From Lineolata rhizophorae (Eukaryota > Ascomycota > Dothideomycetes > Lineolatales > Lineolataceae): a DNA stretch of 64,000 nucleotides. The stretch lies in NCBI GenBank assembly GCA_010093515.1, contig MU001676.1:1-64000 (forward strand). Reading direction: 5' to 3'. The notes under the pieces were generated by a model that did no database searches, was not told where the DNA came from, and was given only the letters and a program-made list of their open reading frames with translations. Of the stretch, positions 52,199 through 63,632 are shown piece after piece (the stretch's first letter is position 1; every line of letters starts with the position of its first letter). The position numbers and the translations under genes were made by a program.

Positions 52199-54259
52199 TT
52201 ATTTCCTCTTGAAGACAGACATCAAGCTCTTCTTCATTTTCTTGAATACCTTCTTCAAGTTCTTGGCAAAGCAACGTCCAACAGACTCCTTTGGCGGGGC
52301 AGTGATGATGGGAAGGGGTTTGTTGTTCGACCCATTCCGGATGAAGTTGTCCGAAGGGTCAACATCCCCAACATAGATGCCACCGTCCTCCTCGTCGTCC
52401 TCCATAGTGGGACGATCCAATTCCGGGACCGCTCCGGTGGCCAAATCCACGTCCTGATGCGCGAGAACCTTGTAGTAGTTCTGCGCGGTGTTGTTCTGGA
52501 ACGCTGGGTTGAGATAGTGGGCGGCCGGGTCCGAGAGCAGAGGATACTCGGAAGAGAGATTTTCATCGGCGGCCCCGTGCACATAGTGCTCGTTCGGATC
52601 TGTCAAAATTTGGTACGTCGAGGAGCTATCGTCCTCAACCTCTAGAGGCACGAAATGGTCTTGCGGGTTGGAGAGGACCAAATATTCCGACGAACTATCG
52701 TCCTCGTACTCAACCTCGCTGACCGGGCCTGCAACCAGAATCCTCATGTTGACAGGCGTGCCGGCATCCGGGTCGTAATGGTGGTGCATTGGCGAGTCGT
52801 CCCAGGCGGTTGGATCGTGGGTTCCGTCCACCGCATTCGGAGTATTGATCTCCGGGAGGCTCAGATCCGAGGACGGCAGATAGTTCGGATCAAAAGGCGG
52901 GAATGGCTCAAGAGACCGCGGCGAGCTCCTATGCGGCGAGCTCGAGGGCCGGCCTTGGTACACCACCGAGCCCTCGGCTGGAGGCGACGACGGGAGGTCC
53001 GGACTGACGGCACGGGGACTACGACCCTTGAACACAACCGAAGCGGCCGCTTTAGGTGGCGGCAGCTCATAGAGCTCCGAAGTCCTAAAGGACCAGGCGC
53101 TACGAGCGTTGGTGGAACCGCACGCCTGGGCTCCAGCATTGAAGCGCTCCTTGAGGTTAGCGCAACCACCAGCACGATGAAGGCTGGAGGTTGGAGCGCG
53201 CTGGAAGCCGTTTCCTGCCCTCGCTGGGGTCTGCGGGACAGCAGCCTTGTGGACATTGTCCACAGGGCTCGTGGCCGCTTCGGAAGTGAGGACGGGTTTC
53301 TCGTCCGAAGAGACGCAATTGACGTGGCCGGAACTCAGCCGGCGCCCAAGCTCAACTGTTGGGCTGGTGGATTTGCCGACGCTGCTGGAATTGTACTCGC
53401 CGTCATTATCGGGAGCCTTCGCAGTGAGAGCCTCAATCCAGGCTTTAATCGCCGGGTCGTTCTTGGCCTCGTCGATCAAATACCGCTCGGCCTCTTCGCC
53501 GTCGTAGGCGAGCCAGCATTCAGACTCCTCCTTCTCGTCGGCCTTGTGGCCCTCGTCAACCTCGCCGTCCTGTTCCGGCTGGTGTGCAGTCTCGTGCTCG
53601 TGCGGCCGAACGATGCTAAAGTCGGCCATGACCCGAACGCTGGCCGAGTCGTCCGGGATGAGGTCGTTGCCAACTTCGAGGCCGGTCTCTGCGATCTTAG
53701 GACTCGCAGTTAGATTTGCGACCACGCGCTCGAGGTCTTCGACCCTGGCATAGAGACGCCTCTTCTCCTGACACCAGTCATGGATTTGGCCGTCGATTTC
53801 ATGGAGCCTCTCTTGCGTCTTTGTGACGCCGCCCTTGTTCTTATAGACCTGGGTGTTTAGCCACTCCATGGCCTTGGATATTCCGGCAAAGCCGGTCTCG
53901 ACGCCCTGCTGAAAATTGCTAATAACGAGCGCCAACTCAGCAATTTTGAGTTTCATTTCCCCACATTTCTCCAGAGATTGGACCGCGACTCCACTCCAGT
54001 TGTTGTTTTCCTGGAGTTTTGTAAGCGCCGCGTCAAGTTCCTTTATCGCCCCATCCTGGCGTTGAACACTTGCCCAGACGGATTCGACAGGTGGGGCGTA
54101 TTTCTTGTCGTCTTGGAGAGGTTTTGGCTCCATTATTTTGGCGGAAACGTTGTGTTTCTGAGCGGTTGGCCTGGAATTACGTGGTGTTGGCATAGCCATA
54201 CGAGGAATCTTCGGTGGCGACGCGTTGCACTCGCCCAATGACAACATTGTGGATCTCAT
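52199..54259 (-). CDS. Large coiled-coil protein with acidic repeats, unknown family (gene A)
   Basis: One uninterrupted frame of 686 aa, no introns. No signal peptide or membrane helix. Residues about 60-190 are predicted-looking coiled coil (AIKELDAALTKLQENN, KLKIAELALVISNFQQ, RLYARVEDLERVVANL). The middle is acidic and disordered and carries two copies of a VV[FY]xGR motif (SVVFKGRSPRA at 407, SVVYQGRPSSS at 431). Residues 517-587 hold three tandem acidic repeats of 23-24 residues built on SS-x-x-Y-x-x-L-S/T-x-P. The C-terminus is a basic amphipathic segment (KKVFKKMKKSLMSVFKRK), like peptides that bind acidic membranes or nucleic acid. The first Met at 54259 is used; an alternative is four codons later. 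I know no family; the same-strand neighbour at 56179-57972 has a similar plan. Confidence 0.8.
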   Translation of the reverse strand: MRSTMLSLGECNASPPKIPRMAMPTPRNSRPTAQKHNVSAKIMEPKPLQDDKKYAPPVESVWASVQRQDGAIKELDAALTKLQENNNWSGVAVQSLEKCGEMKLKIAELALVISNFQQGVETGFAGISKAMEWLNTQVYKNKGGVTKTQERLHEIDGQIHDWCQEKRRLYARVEDLERVVANLTASPKIAETGLEVGNDLIPDDSASVRVMADFSIVRPHEHETAHQPEQDGEVDEGHKADEKEESECWLAYDGEEAERYLIDEAKNDPAIKAWIEALTAKAPDNDGEYNSSSVGKSTSPTVELGRRLSSGHVNCVSSDEKPVLTSEAATSPVDNVHKAAVPQTPARAGNGFQRAPTSSLHRAGGCANLKERFNAGAQACGSTNARSAWSFRTSELYELPPPKAAASVVFKGRSPRAVSPDLPSSPPAEGSVVYQGRPSSSPHRSSPRSLEPFPPFDPNYLPSSDLSLPEINTPNAVDGTHDPTAWDDSPMHHHYDPDAGTPVNMRILVAGPVSEVEYEDDSSSEYLVLSNPQDHFVPLEVEDDSSSTYQILTDPNEHYVHGAADENLSSEYPLLSDPAAHYLNPAFQNNTAQNYYKVLAHQDVDLATGAVPELDRPTMEDDEEDGGIYVGDVDPSDNFIRNGSNNKPLPIITAPPKESVGRCFAKNLKKVFKKMKKSLMSVFKRK

Positions 54260-56178
54260 TTTCCTTTTGAGTCTTAGTTCCTGTGTTACGCTTAGATTAG
54301 TCCAGCTTCAGTGGTGGTAGTGCTGTTGTCCTAAGATCGCAGGGATGAAGCAACTATTAGGGGTGAAGAAGCAATATGGAATGAAGGAAGGATTTTGATC
54401 GCACATAAGTGGTAACCGATGCAAGAAACTATGTCAAAACAAGGACTTGATATGTTGGAAATTGAAAAATGTCCAGGTACAAGGGCAATACAACGGCTAG
54501 GTCTCATAGAAAGGTTCTAGCAGTGATTATTTAGGTTTGGCCGAGCCTTAGACGATTAGATCGTACGCCGCACAGGGCAGCAGCAAGGTCAAGGCCAACA
54601 ACGATGTTGATCAACAATGATGCTACATATACAAGGGCGAGAAAGAGCGAACATGCGACGACGTACGTTTGGTTGTCTTTGCAACCAAGCCTACCACGCA
54701 GTCTTCGAGGAGGACGGTTCTGGTTAGCTCGCCAGACGGAACACTCCAAGAGAGGAGGAAGGCTGCGGGATCAATCTGGTCGCAAAGTCTCCGAGGTCCC
54801 AAATGAAAATGGGTTTGAAGTCGAGAAGGCGCGATTGTAGATTGGGAAGGAGGAGGTGGAAAATGTTGGGGGACGAGAGTGGAGGACGAGAGTGGAGGAG
54901 AGAGGAAACACTTGCGGTGGATCGGATTTATCTCCACGAAGAGACACTTTCACCCTTAGAACTACTTTGAGAAAGCGTCCACAGATCCGTCTCGGTTAAT
55001 TACCAAAATATATTCACCACTCCCTGTGGTCACACTAGCTCCAACTCTCAGATAGGCGCAAATGGTGATCTATGGTGATCTATGAGATCAGCACATCTCC
55101 TCAGCCAAGCTGCAGGTCCGAACTATGCATACTAGTGAAATAGATCTCGCTTGATAGCTATTGGAGGGTCGTTGTGACTATTCGCATTTTTGGCGAGAGC
55201 TATTCCGCAAATGTGGACCGGTTCCTGATAAAGAAACTATATATATATGAAGACAAATTGAACTCGCACATCTCGCCCTTTTTTTGCTTACCAGTAGCCT
55301 TATATATCATGGTCCAAGCTAAGGCTGCAGAGAAAGCTAGCGCCCACAGCAACAGAACTGATATAAATATAGCAATGTCGCGTTGTAGTAGCGCGTTATC
55401 ATAGGACATTGCAAGATCAACAGTAAAGACAATGCAACATTGATTCTAGAAATATATCTCCTACATGAGATCACACTCCAAAACCAATCGACGGAGGTTG
55501 TTGCAAACCAAGCTTGAAATGACAAATATAATATCCAAAGATTCTAAGTTTGGAGCTAGCGCGACGTCGTCTAACTAATGCCTTCTCAACGGTCAGTTCC
55601 TCTATGCTACTGTAAATTTGGAGCTCGGACAATGATTCTGCAGATGTACATGTCAATACTCTGGAAACTAATTTCCATGTTCTTCATTTTCGGGTTTAGA
55701 CAATGCTCTACACGTTCTATTAATACTTAGTGATCTGCCAAAAGTCATTCGCACGAAAGTCAATCTATTTTTGTGTTTTTAGGGTTCGTGGAAGGGTAAC
55801 TAGCAACTCTACCGGAACACAATTGCCTAATTTGCCGAGCGCAAGACTTTAATAGAATGAATCCCGGAACACGATATGACAATAGCACGTACTGATTTGG
55901 TGCCATAATTGTCAAGAGAGACCGGCTCACCGAAATGGGAGTCAAGAGGTCTGACTAAGGAAAGGGCCAACTACACTGCAAGCAGGAGTCGAAGCCCAGG
56001 TGAAATGGCATAAACACGCAAAGTGCAGCAGCTATTATGGATAGAAGTCAGAAAGACGCAAGGAGTGACTTAACCAGAGCTTAAAATCCCAATAGCCTGA
56101 AGAGAATAAAGAAGACATTCCCCAGAAGACAAGTCACACTGTTGCCCGGCTGGCCCACCTTCTAACACTGATTCAGAC
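54260..56178. other. 1.9 kb gap between the two coiled-coil genes
   Basis: No gene is supported. 54540-54960 contains overlapping open frames on both strands that look like chance, and 55000-56170 is AT-rich. It presumably holds the promoter of gene A and the 3' UTR of gene B. Confidence 0.45.
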
Positions 56179-57972
56179 TTAATACGTTTTAAGTTTTCGG
56201 TTTAGGCCCGGAAAGGTCTTAATCGCATCCTTCGCCATTGCAAGCTTAACTTTAGCCTTAGACACTACACGGCGCGTGGTGGACTTCTTAGCAGCGCCGA
56301 GTGTTAGGACCTTGTCTTTCGTGCCATGATTGATAGAAACGCCACCCACGGAATCGCTGCTAATGGCTCCTATGTTGCTTTTCTGGGCATAGAATATCCT
56401 AGGCCTGGTAGAGCGCGGAAGTGATGTAGAGTCTCGGAGGATGCGGTCAACTAGCCCGGCGCTAGGGTTGGGGGGGAAGGTACCGCAGGAAGAAGAGCGT
56501 TCGTCAGCACCTACCGGATTGGGGCTGACGGCATAGATTGGTCCAGAAATTTTATTGCTGTACCGGTTGGACACATACGGTTTCGCATGCCCAACCGAGC
56601 TATGTTTGATCTGCTCAGGCGCCTTGGGCAGGGTGTCCGTTTCGGCGTTTGGGGCGCGCGAGTTCTGGAGGTAAGAGTGCCAAGGACGTCCGGCACCGGC
56701 AAGTTCGCGGTAAACAACCGTTCCTGTGGCACCCTCGTTTGCAACATCAACATCGGGGTCGTCGGAATAATCCGAGGCGGATTCGGCAGGAATGCCACCT
56801 GCATTGATGCTCCTATGCTCCCATCCATGCGAGGAAGCTTGATCTTCTGACAGTTTCGCATCTTCCTTCGCAATGGCTCTTCGCTGATTCTTATAGACGA
56901 CAACCTCGCCCTCATATGCTCTCCCGGGTGAACTATTGGGATCGGAAGTGGTGTCCGAACTGAAATGTGAGCCTAGATTCACTTCTTTGAAACCAGGTTC
57001 GCGTTCAACTTGAATACTTGCGGACTTCTTCAGAGTTGCCTCGAGATACCCAATCCTTTCATGCAGGTCTGCGTTGGACTCTTCTTGCTTGCGAAGTTCC
57101 CGGGTAGTTTCGTCAAGCTCGGTCTCGAGTTGAGACACGCGAGCGTTCGTGCGACCAATCTGCTCGAAGACATTTTCTAATTTTAGCCCTAGGCTTGGAG
57201 TCTCCGCTGCGCGGAGCTCAGCGTTCTTCTGGATCAGATCGAGCGCTTCGTCCATTTGGGAGTCGCGGTCTGCAACAGTTTTCTGGACCAATTCTAGCAT
57301 CTTGTCGAGCTTGGTGTCGACATCCTGATTCTGCCGCTCCATCTTCCCGTCTATGGTTTCCAAGCGTCCGAACAGTTCGTTCCAACGATCATCTACCGCA
57401 TTCGAACCCCCATTCGTAGGCGATTGACTCGCCTTCTGAGAGTTCTCCACATCTTGAGCAGGCGGCTGTTGCGAGCAGAGCATTAACAATTCCGCGAGGT
57501 GGCTATATTGATCCACATCCGTGTCGTGCTTTTCCTGCAGATGCTGGAGAACTTTGTGATAGGAGGCCGGTTCGCATTGTTCCATCCGCGCTAGCTGATT
57601 GCTGAATTTTATCTCAAGCGTCTTTAGCAAATCGTGAATGTGCATTAGCTGTGCCCTTGTCGCGGTATGAGAAGCCTTGCTTGTTTCGTCGAGTGTGATT
57701 ATGAAAGAAGCGAGCTGTTTAATAAGACTCATTTGTTCTTCGGAGGTTTCAGACACGTTGTGAATGATTTCGTGGTATAGGCGACGAAGGTGAGGAGGGC
57801 TAGGAGTAGGCTTTACGTTCACGGGGGACCCAGACGCCATGTGAGGAGTAAAAAGACCCCTTCGGAAGACTTTGCTCGGCAAAGGCGAGCTATCATGAAG
57901 ACCGCTGGGCGTCTGCATCTCAGTTCGATGGCTAGCCATGTTTGGTCGACGATGAGATGGGCTAGGAGCCAT
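56179..57972 (-). CDS. Large coiled-coil protein, unknown family (gene B)
   Basis: One uninterrupted frame of 597 aa, no introns, on the same strand as gene A. Residues 1-60 are Ser/Pro/Arg-rich and disordered. Residues 60-165 and 195-315 are heptad-rich (LIKQLASFIITLDETS, LHDLLKTLE-like, NELFGRLETIDGKMERQ, DKMLELVQKTVADRD, VSQLETELDETTRELRKQ). The second half is disordered and has two VVY motifs (EVVVYKNQRRAIA at 356, TVVYRELAGAGRP at 418) that resemble those of gene A. The C-terminus is basic and helix-forming (SKAKVKLAMAKDAIKTF, NRKLKTY). No domain, signal peptide or membrane segment is recognised. It could be a cytoskeletal or nuclear scaffold. Gene order and shared plan suggest a diverged duplicate of gene A, but overall identity by eye is low. 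Confidence 0.8.
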   Translation of the reverse strand: MAPSPSHRRPNMASHRTEMQTPSGLHDSSPLPSKVFRRGLFTPHMASGSPVNVKPTPSPPHLRRLYHEIIHNVSETSEEQMSLIKQLASFIITLDETSKASHTATRAQLMHIHDLLKTLEIKFSNQLARMEQCEPASYHKVLQHLQEKHDTDVDQYSHLAELLMLCSQQPPAQDVENSQKASQSPTNGGSNAVDDRWNELFGRLETIDGKMERQNQDVDTKLDKMLELVQKTVADRDSQMDEALDLIQKNAELRAAETPSLGLKLENVFEQIGRTNARVSQLETELDETTRELRKQEESNADLHERIGYLEATLKKSASIQVEREPGFKEVNLGSHFSSDTTSDPNSSPGRAYEGEVVVYKNQRRAIAKEDAKLSEDQASSHGWEHRSINAGGIPAESASDYSDDPDVDVANEGATGTVVYRELAGAGRPWHSYLQNSRAPNAETDTLPKAPEQIKHSSVGHAKPYVSNRYSNKISGPIYAVSPNPVGADERSSSCGTFPPNPSAGLVDRILRDSTSLPRSTRPRIFYAQKSNIGAISSDSVGGVSINHGTKDKVLTLGAAKKSTTRRVVSKAKVKLAMAKDAIKTFPGLNRKLKTY

Positions 57973-59109
57973 TGTATCTATTTTACAGCAGCCACGTTAG
58001 TGCGCGATTGTCCAGGTGGTAGGTACCCACAACCACGTGGAAGACACCACCAAAAATCTTCGCTGTACTGTGGATATGACGATATGGTATAAAGTGGAGA
58101 AGCAGAAACGGATACACTATCGGATATGGAATAGTGCTATGAGGCGAGATTCGAAATATGCCAACAACGTGTGCCGAATGGCAGGATGGGAGTTAAGCCA
58201 ATTGTTGAAGCATTCGAGACAATGGTAAGCTACGTAAATCTCTCAACTCTTACCATTAAGCCTCACAGGGTTTTTCGTTGGTGTTTCCATCACGGATAAG
58301 ACCTTTCGAAGACCTAGGCCTATGTCGATGGGTATAACTTTGATGTAAAGGGAAAGCTGGGTGATAGAGGTGCTCTTAAAAATCCACAAGTTGCACTGTT
58401 TGCTTTACGCCTACGGCTTGTAGTGTAGATGCAACGGAATAGTGTGGGAGAGAATGCTTCGAAAGTAGGTGTAAGGGAGGGATAGAGGTCGGTGGCATGC
58501 AAATATATACCTAGACCAGAGCATGTTCAGCAGAATTTGTGCGCTAAGGTGACATTATAAATAACAGGAACTATTGATCTAATAAGATAGCTCCTAGATC
58601 AACTGCCCAGGTGACAGAGAAAGCTTTTGTTACCTATCAACACCAAATTATTACAGCTCAAAAAAAAAAAAAAAACCCTACCGAGATCTAAAAATATGAT
58701 GGCATGGCTAATATGAAAGGACGGTGCAATTTAGGCCAGTGCAAATCATACCTGACGAATACCGAGGGTGCAAGTGCAGCTCGATATTGATTTTTTATAG
58801 AAAAATGCAAAAGGATGCCACATGCTTAAAGCATCTCAATTGTTCATTTTCGCAGGATCATGGATATTACTTAGTTTTAGCGCTCCCGGCTCACTTGGTT
58901 TGCCCAGTATTTCTGCCCACTATTGTGGCTTGTCCCACAAAGCTGCCTGCGATGAGTTGTGACATTCACTTCGATTACTAAGTCTTTGTATAAGGTGGGA
59001 TTGTTCACAAATACGGATACGCAAGGGCACGGAAAATTGTTACCGCAGCATACGATTTCAAACTCCGGCGAGTACTTGGCATTCGAGTCTACGGATGCAG
59101 CCCATTCCC
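57973..59109. other. 1.1 kb gap, AT-rich
   Basis: Promoter side of gene B and 3' side of the beta-glucosidase. A 15-base poly-A run lies at about 58661-58675. No gene recognised. Confidence 0.45.
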
Positions 59110-61738
59110 TCAAAGCCCATTCCAGAAGTGCGTGTTCTCAATGACGAGATCACTGGTAATTATGTCGGGACCAGTTCCCTCGACGCGGATCCCATATGTG
59201 CCTTTCTCGCTGATCCAGGCATCGCGATCCTCGTCCCAGAAGCTGGTTGCGAGCCTCTTGGAGATGACGAGCTCGACGTCTTTCGACTCGCCCGGTTGTA
59301 GGAACACCTTCTTGAAGCCCTTGAGCTCGCGCGGCGGCCTCCACAGGCTCGCGGTCGAGGGCGGCGCAACAAAGATTTGAACAGTCTCGGCCCCGGCTAC
59401 CGAACCAGTATTGGTCACGCTGACATTGACGGTGATGGTGGCATCCTCGGCCAAAACGTCGCTCTCCGGCGTACTGACAATTCTGACGTTGCCGCGGGAG
59501 AAGGTCGTGTATGACAGGCCGTAGCCAAAGGGGAACAGAGGCGCCAACTTCAACTTGTCGTACCAACGGTATCCGACGTAGACGTCCTCACTGTAAAGCA
59601 CGCGGCCGCGTTCCGAGCGGTAGCTAAGATATGCTGGATTGTCTTCGAGGCGAACTGGAAAGCTGAGCGAGAGCTTGCCGGACGGGTTCACGGCACCGAA
59701 GAGAACGTCGGCGATGCCGTTGCCTGTCTCATTCCCGCCGTACCACGCGTGCATTAGGGCCTTAGCGTCGGCTGCCCACGGCATGGTAACGGGCGTCCCG
59801 GATTGCATGACAATGGCGGCATTCGGGTTGGCGGCGAGAACCCTGGAGATGAGCTCATCCGTGTGCGGCGGTAGGTCCATGTGCTGCCTATCGTAGCCCT
59901 CGGACTCCCAGTCGTCGTTAAGACCCGCGATAATGACGACCTGCTTGTGCTGTGAAGCGAGCTCGACAGCCTTGGCGATTGACTCCTGGATGTCGATGCG
60001 TCTGCATCCGCTAACGCGGAAGCCACTCATTTCTGGGGGAAGGACTTCAAGTAGCTTCAGGTCTGTCGTCGGCCCGCTGCCGAATTCGAACGTAAACTTG
60101 TACTTTTTGCCTGCTTCAAGTTCCTTAGATCCGACCTTCTCCACCGTGCCAGTGCCGAAGAAGAGCGATCCGCGTTCCTGATTCACTGTATTGTCGACGA
60201 TCAGCTCGCCATCTATGAAGAATTTCCCAGTGCCTGTGACTGAGACGCCAAAGTCGTAAGTGCCGCTGTCTTCAGGGGTGAAGTAGGCTTCTAAGTCCAC
60301 GTAATAGGTGTGCGATTTGATCTTTGGATGCTTGTAGTCAACAAGGAAACCCACAGCCTTGTTTAGGCGCATCTCATCTACCGCTTCACGGCCCGCTACC
60401 GAAGCAGGCTCATTGTACGCCCTAAATGTGATGCCAGGTTCACCGCTCGCCGTCTGCACTTCCTTGCTACTAAGCACTGGAAGTTCCCTGTGACCATATG
60501 CTCCTTGCGTCCAGTGTATGTCGGATTTTGCTTGGGCTTTGATACCCTCGAAAGGAGTTACGACGTAAGAAGTGGTTAGAGACGCGGAGCCGCCGCCGCA
60601 GTAGTTCCCTGTCTTGGAGTTGGGTCCAATGATCGCTACGGGTTCGTCTGGCTTGAACGGGAGTATGCCGCCCTCGTTCTTGAGTAGAACGATAGATTCC
60701 GAGGTGACTCGCCTTAAAAGCGCCTTATCCTGAGGGCGATCTAGACTCTTCTCTGGTCCGCTTTCGGGGATGCCGGACTTCGTAGCAAGGTTGATGAGCT
60801 CAAGAATCTTCCGCACCCTAGCATCTAGCACGTGGCCGAGAACTTTGCGGGATCCGACGGCATGAACCAAGGCTTCCCCCCTCCACCTAGTGGGACCCGG
60901 CATTTCAATCTCCAAGCCGGCATTGATGGAGTCTGAGGTGCTGTACGTCCCGTACCTGCACGTGACCGCTTAGTAAGGTGTTTTTCATGCCTGGCGAAGG
61001 AACTCACCAATCGCTCATGAAGAGCCCGTCGTACTTCCATTCTTTTCGGACGATATCGGTTAGGATCTCGGCCTTTTCGGACATGTGAGTTCCGTTCACC
61101 TTGTTGTAGGCGGTCATGAGAGCTCCTGTCTTCTCGATCCTAAGGGCTATCTGGAACGGGAGCAGGTAGTTCTCCCGAAGTGCCCTGTCAGTGACGATGC
61201 TATTGACGGCCATGCGCTCGTGCTCTAGATCATTGCAGACGAAGTGTTTCAGCGTCGCGATGATGCCCTCGGCTTGCACTCCCTTGCAGTAGTGCCCGGC
61301 GAGAGTTCCGGAAAGGACGCCATCCTCCGAATAAGACTCGAATCCGCGGCCGCCAAGAGGAGCTCGTTGGATGTTGATCGTGGGGCCGAGTAGTACGTGT
61401 GCACTTTTGGCCTTGCACTCCTCGCCGAGAAGATGACCGACCTCCTCCAGGAGCTGGCTGTTCCACGTCGCGCCGAGGGCTGTGCCGCATGGAAAGCAAG
61501 CGGCCGGAACTGCCGCGAAGAACCTGGTACCGCGAACGCCGTTGGGACCATCCGACATGCGCAGAGACGGGACGTTCAGCCTTGGGATTGGAACGGTATG
61601 CCAGAAATCAATTCCTGTCCGGGTTCGTCAGAACGGCAGAAGCCTTTGTCGGGAATGGCAAGTCTCACCCGCTGTGAGAGCAGCCTTCTCTGGTAGCGTA
61701 AGCTGCGAGAGCACCTCCTCAATGTTGAGCGGCTCCAT
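59110..61738 (-). CDS. GH3 beta-glucosidase with PA14 domain
   Basis: Three exons, 61738-61669, 61614-61008 and 60955-59110, with introns of 54 and 52 bases; 840 aa. It hydrolyses terminal beta-linked glucose from cello-oligosaccharides or plant glucosides. The N-terminal barrel has [70 protein letters not shown] and the nucleophile Asp in [16 protein letters not shown]. The second domain includes [14 protein letters not shown] and [22 protein letters not shown]14 domain (about 390-530) is inserted with [20 protein letters not shown] and [14 protein letters not shown] fibronectin-III-like end has [12 protein letters not shown] and VQIFVAPP. No signal peptide is present, so the enzyme is probably intracellular, like many PA14-bearing fungal GH3 enzymes. 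Confidence 0.95.
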
Positions 61739-63632
61739 TTTTGCGAAGATCGAGGAGCTCTACAGAAATTGATGGAGCAGTCTTCCAAGTGGAAGTACCT
61801 GTACTTTCTGAACCTTTCCATCTCGCGCCGGCCCGTTCTTATATGTTGAGAGGATGGGCTCAGTAAGTGGCCTTCGGCTGACCCCGCGGATCCCTGGTCG
61901 TACATATCCGTCCGAATCAACGTACAAGATCCTCCACTTATAACGGCGGTGCGACCGTCTGGTCCGGTACGTAAAAGGCAAGGAGCCATCCCGCCGGACC
62001 GACCTTGCGGAATGCCGGTCCGCCCATCCACTTGGCAGATCTCCAACGGCTCCAGCAAACGACGAGCAGCACCGGCAGGCATGTAAGTGGGTCAAAGAAG
62101 GCTAATTGAGGTCACTTGTGCCCTGCAAGCTGCAAGCTGCACCAGTGTTGGTGCCGCCTCGGCCTAAAACCCGCTGCCGAGAGCTTGGCATGGAGGTGGT
62201 ACCAGGCACCGAGATGCCGGATCAAGCATTCCTCAGCACGAGGAGGTCGATACTAGTGTGTGCCGCTAGAGAAAGTCGCCATCATCGTGGCGGAGGATCG
62301 CTGATAATTTCTTTGTTCACGTTTTTCACCCTTACTGAAATGGCCGAAACATGTACGCAGCGGTACGTTAAGGCTCACAAATGTGATTCGAATTCCCTTC
62401 TTCGGTAAGCCGAGGGCGTAGGGGGTAAATGCACACCGCAGGCTGCGAGATATCGGCATTTATCCGGCACCGGCCTAGTGTCATGCGGGCGCTCAGGAAC
62501 TACATTACCCTTATACATGACGTCACGTGTATCTGGATTGATGGTTTTGCTAGAAAGGTTTTGTCGGACCCAGCTCTTTGCGTATTGAGATTCGCGGAGA
62601 TGCTATCTTAAATATGATTGGAACCGCAGATAAGGCCGAGGTCTAATGGAGCCACGTGCATCGCTAAGCTTTGTGGAGAGGCATGCTGTCGCGATAGGTT
62701 CAGGGCATCGTGCTTTCTATAAGACCCTGGCTACCAGTACGGTCGTCCGCCGTATGCTAGGTGGTAGAAGAAGCGAAATATGAGAGACGAATTGTTTACA
62801 TCGCGGATAGGCTCCTTGAACTTTCCGAGGGAAAGTCCGCAGCGTTGCACTTTAAACTTTACTTAACACGCTTGGGCATACCGCCCTCTCGAGAAAAATA
62901 AGCGACTAGTCGAACGCATGTGTGGGCACGATGGACAGGACAGAAGTTTGGTGTTTAGGACATAAACAGGCTAGACGTACCCTGAAGGCCCTGCAGGCCA
63001 ACATATCCTGCGGGCCGTCAGTAATCGTCGTGGATATCGATAACCAGGCGTCAGCAAAATATCTGGGAGCGCACTAGCTGTCGGCTGAAGATCTCGATGG
63101 TGCGGGAGCGCCGAGAAGTTGCCGCGAGCTATGGAAGAGGGGCGCAATCTAGGGCCAGACAACCCGCATGTCGTGCGAAGGTTACGACTCATGTGAAAGA
63201 AAGAAGCATCAAGACATGGCGAGAAGCGTGTCGCCGCAGGTCCAGCGGTAGGTGAGACAGGACAGACGGGCAAGCCTCATTCTTGTGTTGCGGCAACGCC
63301 ACCCCACGGCGGAGCACGTGTAGGGCCACGAAGCTTTAACGCGGTCGCGTTAAGGCGCTAAGCCTGTTTCAGGCGTGACCGGCACGCCTTAGCGATTGGC
63401 CGACGACGCGGTCCGCCCGCAGGCAATCGCGACGCAGGCGTAAGGGTTGTGTGGACATTAGCCCAAGGCCACGGTCGACCATCACGACAACACCGACCAC
63501 CGCCTCATCCGCCATCCATCCCTTTCCGCCGCGCGCATCGACCTTCGCTCCTTTGTGCCTTTCTTCGACCCTCCCTCAGCGCGCCGGCATCCCACATGTC
63601 TGTCCCTACTGCCTCCGAACGTTAGATTCGTC
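61739..63632. other. 1.9 kb divergent promoter region, GH3 / dynein
   Basis: No gene is supported; frames at 61760-63273 look like chance. Near the dynein start are an 18-base palindrome (63336-63353) and a second inverted repeat (CGCTAAG...CTTAGCG, about 63356-63394). Confidence 0.5.
63336..63353. promoter_or_regulatory. Perfect 18-base palindrome TTAACGCG-GT-CGCGTTAA
   Basis: Two ACGCG half-sites face each other across a 2-base spacer, 280 bases upstream of the dynein heavy chain start. ACGCGT-type sites (MCB boxes) are bound by the MBF cell-cycle factors in fungi, so this may be an operator; that is inference from the motif only. Confidence 0.4.
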
